Origin: Jackrogersella multiformis
Lineage: Eukaryota; Ascomycota; Sordariomycetes; Xylariales; Hypoxylaceae
Length of the DNA stretch: 64,000 bases
Direction: 5' to 3'
NCBI GenBank assembly: GCA_902806575.1
Contig: CADCXD010000018.1
Coordinates: 1 to 64,000 of the forward strand
The position numbers and the translations under genes are program-made. Below are positions 11,193-22,802 of the stretch, one piece after another. Under the pieces are notes generated by a model. The model saw only the letters and a list, made by a program, of their open reading frames with translations, was not told where the DNA came from and made no database searches. Numbering within the stretch: position 1 is the first letter of the stretch; the number at the start of each line of letters is the position of its first letter.

Positions 11193-12959
11193 GGTGAAGA
11201 GAAAAAGAGGGAAAGGGAAGTGAGGTAGTAGGGTAAGAACCTACAAGGTGAATCATAACCAAGTCATGATCGACACTGGGGAAGGCGGGATGGCAGAGGG
11301 TCTAATTCTATGTGACAGATAGGGCAAGAGCTGCAGGGCAAGAGAGAATAGCCGTCTGGAGGGAAACACCTGGTTGGGAAAATCCAGGATGGTGGATGGG
11401 TTGTTACCTAGGTAATTGTACACACGTTGAGCCCCGCCTATGAGATTATACCTACTAGGTAAGAATAAGAAAGTAATATTATGTACCTAAAATAAGGCTG
11501 GAACGCAACAATGAGAAGTAAAAAACGTTTGCGGCGATACCATTAAAAAACAGGAACTAATAGGTAATAAGACTGTATGAATGAATTGGAGGTGGATCCA
11601 ATGCCGGTAAAGGAGGTAAGATGATATGGTCGGCTGGGTCTTGAGCGATTATTTAGGGCATAAGGGTGACATTATTTGCTGGATTCTTCTTGCGAGTCGG
11701 TGAGGGGGGCAGGATGACTGATGACTCGGATGACTACTTAGATTAGTGTCTGCGTTACCATTTCCTTTTCGATAAGTTTTGATGTGATGTGATGTTGATG
11801 GAGATGGGCATGTTTCTACGTACTATCTAAGGTTAAGTTGCAGGTGACGGTATGCAACCAATACGATAACAAAGACGGGGGCGGAAGAACTGCAGACGAT
11901 TTTGTTATGATGATGTATTATATTCCAACCAGGCCCCTGCTGGTGTCGTTGATACCTAGGTATCTATGGGTACCCAGGAATACCTTATAAGCCAGTGCTA
12001 GTAAAGGATAGTAGGCCTGAATAAAAGGAGCTAAGAGAAACGCCTCCCCACTGTCTCCACGGCGGAGATGTCGGTATTGATAAATAGGTTAATTTTTTCA
12101 TGTACATGGATATGAGGCGTCATCGTCCAGATTAATAGTCTCTTCAGTCCCTTCTACTTTTCCATTCCAAATATATTTAAGCATGAAAAAACTCGGCAGC
12201 TCGGAAAGATGCGTTCCTCATTGCAAAACTTTATCATCACATTAATAAATTCGTCATTTATGACAATAGATAATTTCAAATAATCAATATCTAAGTGACA
12301 TATGTTCATGACAATATCGAAAACAGATTTTCTGTCGAAGTACTTACACCTAGGTACCTAGGTAGGCAGTAGGTTAAATATATGCATAGCCGTTCCACCC
12401 GGATCTATCCTAAATCAGGATTCATAGAAACCATCTAGTAGAACAATCAGTCATGTGAGCATTTAAAGATAATTCCCACGTCACAAGCGAGAGTGCTGCG
12501 AACCAGTAGATAGCGATGATTCTGACATAAACCCATGCAAAAAGACGTGCATGCAATATACTACATATGTAACCACTACGTACCTAGGTAATACATAATA
12601 TTAGGCTTATACATAAGCGGTACCGTACAATGGCTTAGCTGGACTGCTTCTAATAGGTAGCCCGGCAAACCAAATGCCGCACCATATATATCTAACCTTA
12701 AGTAGCTATAGTAGGAAGTATCTTCAGACAGGTGGGAATCCTCATCCGCCTCGATTCCTAGGTAGAAAGTGTTTGAAGACTTTATAAACTACTTAGCGAA
12801 GAGAAAGAGCGAAGAAAGGCGGGATGGTGAGATGGGAAAGATAGACAAGACAGACAAACCTTGGAATGTCCATCTGACCGTCTCTTCGGCTATGGCACCT
12901 ACCTAGGCAGTCTACCTACATGTACATAAGTATCCAATATCAATTCGTCTAGGGTGTCT

Positions 12960-12986
12960 ACTACACTAGGGTTAACCTAGTGTAGT
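12960..12986. repeat. 11-bp inverted repeat with 5-nt spacer
   Basis: ACTACACTAGG at 12960-12970 and its exact reverse complement at 12976-12986 flank the spacer GTTAA. It could form a perfect 11-bp hairpin or be a dimeric protein-binding site. It lies in non-coding DNA, about 2.2 kb upstream of the arrestin start. Confidence 0.75.
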
Positions 12987-14075
12987 CTCCCAAGTCCCGG
13001 CTGTCCAGGCTACCAGGGTCCTCAATAAGGTTGCTGGTAGCTACCTACCTAATATGAAATGCCGTATATTCCCCGGCTTGCCGGGATGGCGAGCTGCACA
13101 CGAGATTGTAAGATTGTAGGCGATCTGTTTTGAAAACCACCAGCCTTACGATGCGTGAAGCCGTTTCACCATTTTGCGTTTTCCCGACTTTCCTTGACTC
13201 GTGCATCGTGTACCTGCAACGACATTCCGAACTTGGTAGTGCCTCAGCCTGCCCAAGCTTGACCGGGATGCGGAACTTTCGGCAGCTTCCAGAGTTGTAC
13301 ACGAAAGTTGTGAGGCATTGTAACCAATATGTCGTCATCGTTGAGGAGAATTGGGGAAAATCGGCGCGGCTTGGTCAAGCTGGTTGGCCAGCTTTAACTT
13401 GGCCAGGCCTGGCCCTGGCTGACATGCAGTTAAACGACTCGTCATCCATATGGTGAAAAACTCGGGTTATTGACGTTTAGGCTTAGTGTACATAATAGTA
13501 CCTATCCATCGATCGAATCCCTCACTCTTCGGATCAAAATACGCTTTCAGCATTTATTTGAAAGACGCTTGATCGCTAGATGGTCCTGAATTCCATAGCT
13601 CCAATGTCGTAAAACATCAGTAAAGATGTTTGGGGGAGGAGCTTATTAAGTGGCTGGCTTATTGTGCAAGGTATGTAAGACATGATCGTAATGTTGCCTG
13701 CCAAGACGACAGCGATCAGCCCCCAATTATTTTGGGATTAGGAGGTATTAAGTAATTCAAATAATTGACCAAGTGTTAGCTGTCTTTTACTCGCTAGTAC
13801 AAACACTAGCAGTGAAATATTGATTCCATAATCGTCTCCATGTCAAGTAGAGACCGAACTCCAAACTCTACCGAGAAGTTCTTAATTATATCACCATAAT
13901 CGTAACTTTGTCTTGTAGATGAATGCCCTGATCTGCCCTGGATATTTCATTTCGGATACGCAGTAAAGTGGTCTAGTTGTTTCTGGTTGCATACCGCCCG
14001 TCCTGGTGATTCGCCTGCGCTTGATGCTTAAAGTCTTCGCATATCTCGTACTGACAGATCGTTAGCGAGCTGGCT

Positions 14076-16096
14076 CTAAATGCATTCCCAACATGAAATC
14101 AAACACACCGCTTCTCGCAATGCCTTTCTAGCACCAGGCCAGGTCTTCCGACCACATCCCGGTATACCGTCGGGGTTCGTCTCGAACAGACGCCAGGCGT
14201 AACTGTTCATCGGACCTTTAGCTAGCCAAGTCCACAGCTCGCGGTCGTTCCACCAAAGCCCCCATCCACGACCAGTAAACATGTGGTCGAGATTATCATA
14301 AAGACCAGTGCCCGCCGCATCGTGGAGGAACCGGTAGAACGGGTACGCCCGAACGTAGCCGGAGCGCATGGATTTATCCTTCTCCCATTCGCCTCGCCAC
14401 CAATTATGGTATGCGTCGACCTGCGCGTTCATCTCACCCAGGGAAGGTAGAAGGGCTGGCAGGCGATAGCCGCTCTCTCGTGGCCGCTCGCCCGCGGACT
14501 TCGTGGTTTCTGCTGCCCAGATCTGCGCTGTCGCCATTGACGCGAGCTCGCAGACGCACCATACGTTCTCTTGCGGGGCAATCCAGCTCAAGAAAGCTAT
14601 AGACGATGCCCAGCGCGGAGGGAATATCATCTGGAATAACCGCGGGAGCTGTGGCATCTCTTTATCCCGATCCGCGGCTGTTCCGTGGGATTCATCTCCT
14701 GCTCTCCTCGGGGGCAACCCGCCAGCACCGTCCATCTCTAGCTCCGGCATGATGCTGAAGTCAAGATCGTATCCCGTACAGAAGATTACCACGTCGACTT
14801 CGACTATCGTGTCGTCGTCTAGCAGCACCTGATACTCCCCGGCGAAGTCTTTGAACCCTCTAACCGGAATAATATTCCCTTCGTGCAAAGCGGGGATGAA
14901 GTCCTCCTGGACTGTTGGATGAGTATGCGCCATGCTAGGACCGGGTAGCAAGCGCCAGTCTTCCCACACTCTACGGCGTGCACGTTTCAGTCTCTCGCCA
15001 TAGGCGACGTCGGATGGCGCGGGCTCGAACCAAGCCGCATCGCTGATCATCTTATTGATCATCATTCTATCTGCGAATGATGCCATCAGCCGCGGTATCT
15101 TGTCGTCGAGGAAGTACTTGAGACGTATGGTTGGCCAGGAGAAGTTTATATCCATAGGGATACCGTTGTCGAGATATCGTGAGAGCATTATCTTTCCTCG
15201 TCTGTAGCTCTGGTATAGTTTTGCAGTGTGCTTGCATAATGCCAGTGATATCTCGCAGGCCGTGTTGCCGATTCCTACAACAAGAACCTTCTTGCCCTGG
15301 AGGGACTCCGGGCTTGCGCCTGTCAGTCAACTATTACGCACGAGTAGACATGCTCTTGGAGGCAAAGTTCTTACTTCTTGTATGCCTGCGAATGCATCAC
15401 AACCCCCTTGAATCTGCCTCTGTTAGGCATCGGGGGCCACACGGGGACACTCTCACAACCATGACCAAACACAACCTTGTCAAATGACAAGACGTCATGG
15501 CCGTCTGGATTTGTAATATGGACATCCCAAGAGTCGTCATCCGTGCTTCGAGTCACCCTATTAACCGTAGTGCCGAAGCGTATATGATCTTGTAGGTTGA
15601 AATGCGACGCATATGAGTTGAAGTACTCCTCAATCAGGGGAGCGGTGGGATACGGTGGGCAATCTGTAAGGGGGAGACGAGGAACCCAGGCTGTTAGCTT
15701 TATTTCCTTATTGACTAATCCTGCCTCGGGATGAGCTCCTAACCTTTGGCAATGGGGTAATCACTGAAGCCTGACTGGATCCTGTAAGTCATGATATTAT
15801 GTCGTAAGTGTTAACCTGGTTGCATTGTCCGCTTACTATAAACTTGCTGACATTGCAAACCGTCCCATTCAAGGCGGAAGTGAAAGTAGCGTTGCCGTTA
15901 AATGACCATAGTCCACCGATTTTATCCCGTCTCTCGAAGGCGAGTACGCTAAACCCTTCTTCTCGCAACGCCTTCAACGCTGTGAGTCCCGCTGGGCCTG
16001 TCATTATAAGAGTTAGCCATAAGTTGTGTTGATATACGCCTTGTGATTGGGGGTGAGATGACCTAGGCCAATGACTGCAACTTTGATATCATTCAT
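14076..16096 (-). CDS. Flavin-containing monooxygenase (FMO-like), five exons
   Basis: Proposed exons: 16096-16063, 15997-15837, 15774-15744, 15663-15375 and 15312-14076 (introns of 62-80 nt), giving 583 residues. The 34-nt first exon (MNDIKVAVIGLG) joined to exon 2 rebuilds the FAD Rossmann motif GLGPAG (10-15), followed by DKIGGLW. Exons 2-4 join as NVSKFISGFSDYPIAKDCPP. The FMO signature FxGxxxHxxxY is present as FKGVVMHSQAY (160-170), the NADPH-binding motif is GIGNTA (185-190), and FCTGY ends at residue 353. This is the class B FMO layout: NADPH- and FAD-dependent oxygenation of N, S or carbonyl substrates, probably soluble or ER-associated. Two acceptors (CCAG before exon 3 and CAAG before exon 5) were selected over nearer AGs because only they keep the frame. 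The substrate is unknown; no biosynthetic backbone gene is adjacent. Confidence 0.86.
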
Positions 16097-17312
16097 CTTC
16101 CAGGAGGAGTAAACGTGTTTATGGACTCCGGTCTAAATCATTAACCTCAGCTATATAAAAGTTAGTGATAATAATGATGATGGAGATGAGTTATGTCGAT
16201 GTCCATTGTCCAAAATTATAACAAAGTTCTAGGATCTACTAAACTACATACTTTAAGCCTAGATAAATATATACTACGCTCCATTAATTATGATCTGTTA
16301 TTTCGTGGGCTTTATCGCCCAGGTTTAATATAATTGTCGGACTTGCACGATCTTAGCCAGCTCAGCTGCTTAACTATAGTGCTTACATTACTATTTATAG
16401 CAAAGTACCTAGGATAGGATTAAACACGTGGTCCTGTCTTATCTTTCGGGTATGCAAATGCTTAACACTAGCCATAATATTGTACGTATTACATCACACG
16501 AATAATGAACTTTTATTAACAGCAGTTAAACCCGTGCGTGGTTAAGGTAGTTACACATATCAGTTACCATTATAGCTTAGACCGCTTGACGAGCTTCTGT
16601 AGTGTAGCTAAGCCGGTAATTAGGTAACTAACGAATCCCGAGACTTCTATTTGCTCTGAACTTTATTTTAACGTGTCTTATTTTTAACATATCTCATATA
16701 TAGAGGTAGGTAGGTAGTGATTTCTTTCTTTTTGACGATAAGTTCGGAGAGGTTACTAAAGGGTATTAATGGTATCAAGGTTAATTACGAAAAGGAACTA
16801 ACATTCTAGGTCATATTATCCAACGGTGGATAAAGAGGTTCAGAAATATCCATGCTAAACATTTAACGGTTACGAGATCTTATGAATGTTTCTTAGATGA
16901 ACCTCACATCGATAAAGAACCAAGCATTGATTGTTATAGTTTAGGTTACATGTCATTTTAAGACCAGGTTATTCTATTTCTATAACCAGAGTGATTAAGA
17001 TAGTCGAGTTTATATGGATAAAAGAATTTGGTGAGTATTATAGTCGATTTATAGTAATAACATTAACTTGAGTAGATACCCAGGGACCTACTTAAACATT
17101 AAAAAGAGATTCACAAGTGAACAATATAATGGGATTGAAGAATTCATAAACAAATGTAAGTTTATGTACCTAATACCGGAAATTCTCAACCTAAAATCCA
17201 CAAGCAGAAAGTGAGAAAAGGAGTATATGTGTTTGGATTGTCCATTGTATGTTGTCTCTTCTCAACTGTTTAACCTGGAAACAACGATTGTGGGTGCCTT
17301 TTCGCATCAACC
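16097..17312. other. AT-leaning intergenic region, 1.2 kb
   Basis: This is the promoter side of the monooxygenase gene and the 3' side of the secreted-protein gene. It holds single CCTAGG and GTAGGTAGGTAG motifs (near 16407 and 16705). I see no coding sequence. Confidence 0.6.
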
Positions 17313-17846
17313 TCATTTAAAGTCGAGTCCGTCGATGTAAAGGCAGTCCGAACTCCCTTCGACGAACTCACGAGAGCCGAGGGATCCGATAAATTCGCAG
17401 AGCTCGTCCTGGATGAAATTCACGCCGTGGCAGAACCAGTAGTTGTCGTCCTGTCTCGTATCCAGCTCAAACTCTCCACGCTTGGCCTTTTCAAAGGATC
17501 CGGTGCAGGCATTCATGCAAGACTCAAGGCTGTCGTTTTCCGGGCGGACTAAGGTCTGCGTAGGGTTCTCAGGGGTGCACTTGGTGTCGCACCTTACCAG
17601 GCCGAGATACGGGTTTCCAAACGCCGGGGAGTCCGAAGTATAAGGGGGGCATTGGCAAAACGAGTTGTAGTCCGGGTAGCCGGTTGTCTGGTTGGGATTT
17701 TCGCATGTAGTCCCAGTCGACCCGGGTATGGTTGTAGATGTCGGCGAATCATCTCGGTGCAACACGGCGCCTGCAGCAGCGGTGCTGGTAAGGGCGGACA
17801 ATGCCAGAAGGCTTAACCACAATGAAGTGCCGCTGGTTCGGAACAT
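17313..17846 (-). CDS. Small secreted 10-cysteine protein (effector-like candidate)
   Basis: Intronless, 177 residues, no family recognised. The N-terminus has a classical signal peptide: a short polar start, the hydrophobic stretch LWLSLLALSALTS and small residues AAAGA, with cleavage likely near residue 25. The mature part has 10 cysteines, an even number consistent with five disulfides, in the pairs CQC, CDTKC and CMNAC plus single ones near the C-terminus (WFCHG, LCEF, DCLY). NQT and NDS are possible N-glycosylation sites. Two segments share ENPxQTxxxPxxxS followed by a cysteine pair, suggesting an internal duplication of about 40 residues. Small size, secretion and cysteine content fit apoplastic effectors or cell-wall proteins, and the subtelomeric position is common for such genes. 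Function is inferred only. Confidence 0.82.
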   Translation of the reverse strand: MFRTSGTSLWLSLLALSALTSTAAAGAVLHRDDSPTSTTIPGSTGTTCENPNQTTGYPDYNSFCQCPPYTSDSPAFGNPYLGLVRCDTKCTPENPTQTLVRPENDSLESCMNACTGSFEKAKRGEFELDTRQDDNYWFCHGVNFIQDELCEFIGSLGSREFVEGSSDCLYIDGLDFK

Positions 17847-19158
17847 CTTGTCTATTTTGCTTCGTAAAAGTAGACGTTATGAATTTTATAATAGAGATGT
17901 TAGAAAGGACTATAGAATATCTAGGTAATGAATAATGTGTGATAGGTAGTATTGCTTTATGTTTATAATGAGTTGGCGTTCGTCCCGGTGATCGTCTCCG
18001 AATCTTATATATTTTCGAATCGCTTCTATATCTCAAGAAGAAGGTACGTTGAGGGCTAATACGCCTCGCCGTAAAAACGCGGAGAATTTAATATGTCATA
18101 AAATACTTAACCTAGCATCAGGCTCTATTACAACTCTGATTGGCTGCCGCGAACGAGGAGTAATGTATAAAGCGTGTTCATACTTCAGAAGATACCTAGG
18201 TAGCCTATACTTTTCCCAAGCTAGATTATTTACCGTGATTGTTATAATTAGACTACTGAAATGATTCCGATGATTGACTGTCTGTCCAAGTGCGCTTTTC
18301 GCTCATGTTTGCGCCACCGAAGATCCTTTCCTTCGGTTCTTCGGCAATATATTAGCGGTAGGACTTAATAGGGGCCAAGGAGTTGAAGCTACATCGAACC
18401 TGCATAATCCCAATTATCCTACTTCTTCCATAGGGCGTACCATGCTATACCCGAGATCTCAGCTAGTAAGCAATTAGCTGCTATGCGATAGGTACCTAGT
18501 TTACTTGTGGACGTTTCATTTTTCCGTATGCAACTTGAAACCCTGTTTGCGGTATTCTCGGTTAATAAGTGCTACAATGGAACGTTGCGGCTCCGAATAC
18601 AACCGCTCTAGTATAAAATTAACTTTCTTTCCAAAAAGGTATGTTGTCAAGTACCGCCTCGAATGGAAGTAAGCCAGGGAAACGCCGTATAAGATCAAGC
18701 CAAGAACTGCCTTACGAGATGCTCAGAGCAAACCACGTTGAAGGACATATGTTCACCCTATAGGCCCTCATAGCCGCTATGCGGTCATATATACGAGATG
18801 ATCTCTTAAGGTGAGGGGGTAGGGTTAAGTGCTGGGATGTCGTCAGTTTGTTCACTGCCCACATAATGTTTTCAAGTCACCGTCTAATTTAAGTCTGAAA
18901 AATCAATCGTGAACATCCGTTGATGTTGTCTAGAAGCCAGGCTGTCGGCTAGCTGAAGTTTGACTTGAAATATGTGTGGAATATGGTATATTCGAAGGAG
19001 CATCTCTATAATGGTTATTCGCCTTCCGAGTTCTAGTAAACCGAATTGCCGACTAATTCTGCTAATACACCTTGGTCCTCCCAGCTAACTAATGCCATCC
19101 CTATGCTCATGCTTAGCTATGGCTCCCGATTAGATATACCTAGATGCCTGGTGTCCAG
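17847..19158. other. Intergenic region, 1.3 kb
   Basis: The proximal few hundred bases should be the promoter of the secreted-protein gene. A single CCTAGGTAG motif lies near 18195. Short open frames on both strands have no protein-like character. Nothing else is supported. Confidence 0.55.
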
Positions 19159-19997
19159 CTAATCTCCGTTATGCGCCTCTTTTTTGTGGATGCCTGGGTG
19201 GTCTTGAGGGGTCGATAGGTCAATATCCTCTACCCCGTCAAGCCACTGTCCCATCTTCTCGTATAGGTCTAGCCACAATGCGTTGTCCGTGCCGTATTCC
19301 GTGCCTTGGATGGTTGGGAGAGAGACATCCACCTCGTGGCCGAGCATGCTCTGAGCCGCACCGAGATACTTGTAACCCTCCGGGTATCTGTCAAGGGTTT
19401 CCTTAGTGAAGGCCGGCGATGTCTTGCCGTCGACAGGGACGAGCTTGTCTTTCTCATATATCAGCTTGACGTACTTGACCTTCCAGGCACCGTCGTCGTC
19501 GCAGAAGCAGAAGAAATGAAATCGAGAATCGCAATCCACGTCAAATACGATCGGTTCGATACCCATGACATCATCTCCCCCGATCTTGAATCGCTGAGTG
19601 ATGGTCGCCTTCATCTTGCCGACGGCTCGGGACGTCGATGGATTGAGCTCGACCATCGTGCCGCATTCGCGGTGCATGATAAAGTCGCCGTTTGACTTTC
19701 CATCCTTCGACTTTTGGATGAAGCCGTCGATGGTCTGGCGTTTGCTCCAAGCTAGGTGATTTTGATCAGTCCTGGAGTACCCGTGTGGACCGACTACGAG
19801 TGAGTAGGTATTTACTGACTTGTCCAGACATACGCGTCATTGCAGAAGAGAGTGCGGAAATTCTTCCATTCGGATGCGTCTCGGTAGACGGGCCAGCCCT
19901 TGCATAGCTCGGAGATGGCCAACCTGGCTTGAAATTCACTCTCGTTGCCGTTGATGTGAGAGTACACCTTGGCTTGGGGGTCGTTCGGCGAAGTCAT
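19159..19997 (-). CDS. SnoaL-like/NTF2-fold protein
   Basis: Two exons, 19997-19820 and 19751-19159, with a 68-nt intron (gtcagt...cctag), encode 256 residues. Two nearer acceptors were rejected: one would leave a 26-nt intron, too short for a fungus, and the other would delete part of the domain. The chosen junction gives DAYVWTTWSKRQTIDGFI, which fits the expected strand-helix pattern of the fold. The N-terminal helix region (ISELCKGWPVYRDASEW) and DFIMHRECGT followed by GKMKATITQRF, RFHFFCFCDDDG and KVKYVKLIYEKDKL match a fungal SnoaL-like family with the NTF2-type cone fold. Members include polyketide cyclases and dehydratases, but most have no known reaction. No polyketide synthase is nearby, so a biosynthetic role is only a possibility. 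Confidence 0.82.
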
Positions 19998-22802
19998 GTT
20001 TCAGCGCCTCGGTATAGTCTCTCTATACTAGGTATAGGTATAAAAAGGACAGGAGTCGTAGCACTCGGGAGGTAAAAGAAGGGAAAAGAAAGAAAAAGGT
20101 GTCTTGCTGATTTCTGCTGTAATACAACCGAGTTGAGACTGTTGCACCATTCTGACTGACAAAACACATGGGAGGGATTTGGTCATTATAGGCCGGCCAC
20201 CTCGACGTTAAATACAAACCCCCCTCGTCCTTCCGTGTATGTGTTGGCAAACTGGTCTTTCCTTCCTGTCAAGCCCGAAGAAGGGACGGACATCTGCTCG
20301 AGCCCGTCATCTTGACGTCGCTGCTACTCCAAGGTCGTGGTATTCGACCTGACAGAGAAAGCGCAAACACTTTCCAGACCCACAACACGAAGCAACTATG
20401 CGCTTCATCCCGTCTCACCAGTAAACCTAGTTGATCTACCCGAGAACCTTAGCTGCCGAACAGAAACTGCGAAGGATAATTCGAAGTTTGTCACCCGAGA
20501 GTTCGTTTCACAGCCATTTCGAAGCTACCTACTTACATAGGTAGGTACCTCCTTGGTAAGTAAATCATCAGGTACCCAGGTAGAAAGAAGGAAGGGTGAT
20601 ACATCGATACCTACATATACCTAGGTAGGTATGTGTCATGTAATAGAAGCATGCACGCCGTTGGGGTTTCGGCGAAGAGGCCCGCACGAGATCAAGATCG
20701 GTTTTCTACCCGACGCATTTATCAATCGTGGGAGAACAGAAGAGTTCCCGTCTTGTGCAACTCTACATCTCTTGCGATTGACTACCTTCTCTTAATACTG
20801 TCGGTGAGAGGTCTCACCTCGCCTCTGTAAGGTTCCGCCCGCTCGGAAGGTTGCATTGCCGCGGGATGCGGGATGCATGGGATGCGGGACACGGAATGCG
20901 GAAAGCTCTGATCGGGATACCGAGAGTGGATGTGGTGAATTTCGGTATGCCTATCGATCTCCTCCGTTGTGGATAGCATCCTACCTACCTGCCTACATAG
21001 TACGACATTGAAGTGACTAATATAATGACCGTGGGGCGGATTGAATTGGGTTTAAAAGTTGCAGGAAGTACCTAGGTAGGATCTGTGGGCGGATCACACT
21101 CCTCAAGCACTCGAGCTGTACGTCCTTCTGGTCCTTGTCTACGTCCTTGGCTTTAATGCCATGTTAATCAACCTCAAACGCATCCCACGGGATTCTTATG
21201 CAGTAGGCTGGGTAGGCTGGTAGGTTGCTTGTCATCCCGCGCAATTGTTCGTAGGGTGGCAATATCGGTTCTAGTGTTTCCAAATACCGGCCCAGACCTT
21301 CTTTAAACAGACTGGTTGAAATCCACATTCATGTTAGCATGTGAAAAATTGTGCACCTTGCCTTGTCAGCTAACCTACCAGCCAGAATGGAGTCGGATTA
21401 AATGGCCACCGTATTAATAATACTAATAACACTATTTAAGAACTTATCTATCCTCTAAATTACCTACCTAGGCTGCTAGGTGCTTATTTAAGTAACTAAT
21501 CAGTATTATGGTTGGCGATAGGTACTGATTAGGTCAGCATGGGATAGCTATCTCGACAGTGTAAGACAGTTCTGTTAGCACGTGGTCCATCTAATCCGAC
21601 GCTAACCTGTCAGCCTACAGTCTACATAGGTACTACCCTGCTAGGTATATTTATGCATGCACGAGTACATAGGTACCACGTATGTAGGCATATGATAGGT
21701 AGGTGGTACTGTGTAAAATGCATGGTTTCAGGGTTCGTGGTGATGGCTGCAGATCCCGATCCCTTTGCATCATCAACCCTGGCCGGAGCCAAAAAAAAAG
21801 AAAAAGAGGAAGAGTCAGCTCCGACTGCGTCCAGCTCGTCTCGGAGTCTCATGATAACAGCATGAGCGATGTGATAGCTCTATAATGTTTAGCGGCAAGC
21901 CGCACATGATAATTACCAAGGTTTAAATAATCCACCGCTCTATCCGCTTAACGATACCTCTATTATACAGAATGAATGAAGCCGCCCGATTTCGCAGAGG
22001 CGAGAGGGTGGATATCATTTGTGTATTTCATACCTCGTGTATAAGAAATTTCCATAGAAACATCGAAACAATGTGGCAATCCTGATGGAATGATGTCTTT
22101 CATAGTCCTTGCTAGTCTTTGCTTACCGCTAAAAAGGCTCTACACTACTCATCAAAATGGAACTCGCCTTCGCTGCTTCGACCGTTGAAAGAAAAGCGCG
22201 ATAACCTAACTCCGAGTCAAGTCTCATGTCTACCTACCGAAGTTGCTCGGCTTTCCGTTCCGACTCCGATTCCACAGACACCAACTTACCCTAGGTAGTT
22301 AGGGTACCTAGTCTGGCTGACGCTTTCTCTCTGGTTACTTAGGTAAAAAAATTACTCTGTACATAATCTTGACAGGGCCCAATAGAGATCGTACCCTAAG
22401 ACCCTTGTAAGAAAGTCCTGGAACGGGCCGTGAAAGTCAAGTAAGCTTATCTTCCTCGTCTTGGACCCCCTTTTTCGACGTTATTAATCCTTACAAATTC
22501 GAATTCTCAGCTGTGTCTGTACGTATCTTGTGGGCTACCCAAGTACCTATTATGTAGTATTTTCGCCTTCTGATGGGTGAGAAAGAGGAACGATCCCGTC
22601 GCTTTAATTTGGTGAGCCTTCAAAATTCTTCCCGGGTCACTATTCGAATGTGATCATTACCGCGTAGATTCTCTCCTCCCTTTCTACTTGTATCCTAAGC
22701 AATTCTCGACCGCTAGGGAATGCTGATCGCCCCGGATCTCGTTAACCAGCTACCTAAGCTAGAAGACATAGACGCAGATCTTGGTCTACGTACATAACCG
22801 AA
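19998..22802. other. Intergenic region, 2.8 kb
   Basis: This region separates the divergent SnoaL-like gene and MFS transporter gene and should contain both promoters. CCTAGGTA-type motifs are frequent (20528-20550, 20571-20583, 20608-20632, 21065-21081, 21465-21482, 22288-22312). A purine-rich run lies at about 21790-21816. No gene is supported. Confidence 0.6.

Larger units (their letters stand above)
10780..14075. other. Intergenic region, 3.3 kb, with scattered short repeats
   Basis: Upstream region of the arrestin gene and downstream region of the monooxygenase gene. It contains a (GT)7 run at 11179-11192, CCTAGGTACCTAGG-type motifs at 12348-12370 and several single copies, and a strong inverted repeat at 12960-12986. 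Short open frames (for example plus 13130-13456) lack family resemblance and look accidental. Confidence 0.6.

Noticed and set aside
13130..13456. 108-codon plus-strand frame
   Set aside because: No domain, signal or conserved pattern; tryptophan/leucine-rich repeats at its end derive from a simple GGCC-rich sequence.
19794..19819. A 26-nt intron in the SnoaL-like gene
   Set aside because: Too short for spliceosomal splicing; the 68-nt alternative gives a better protein.
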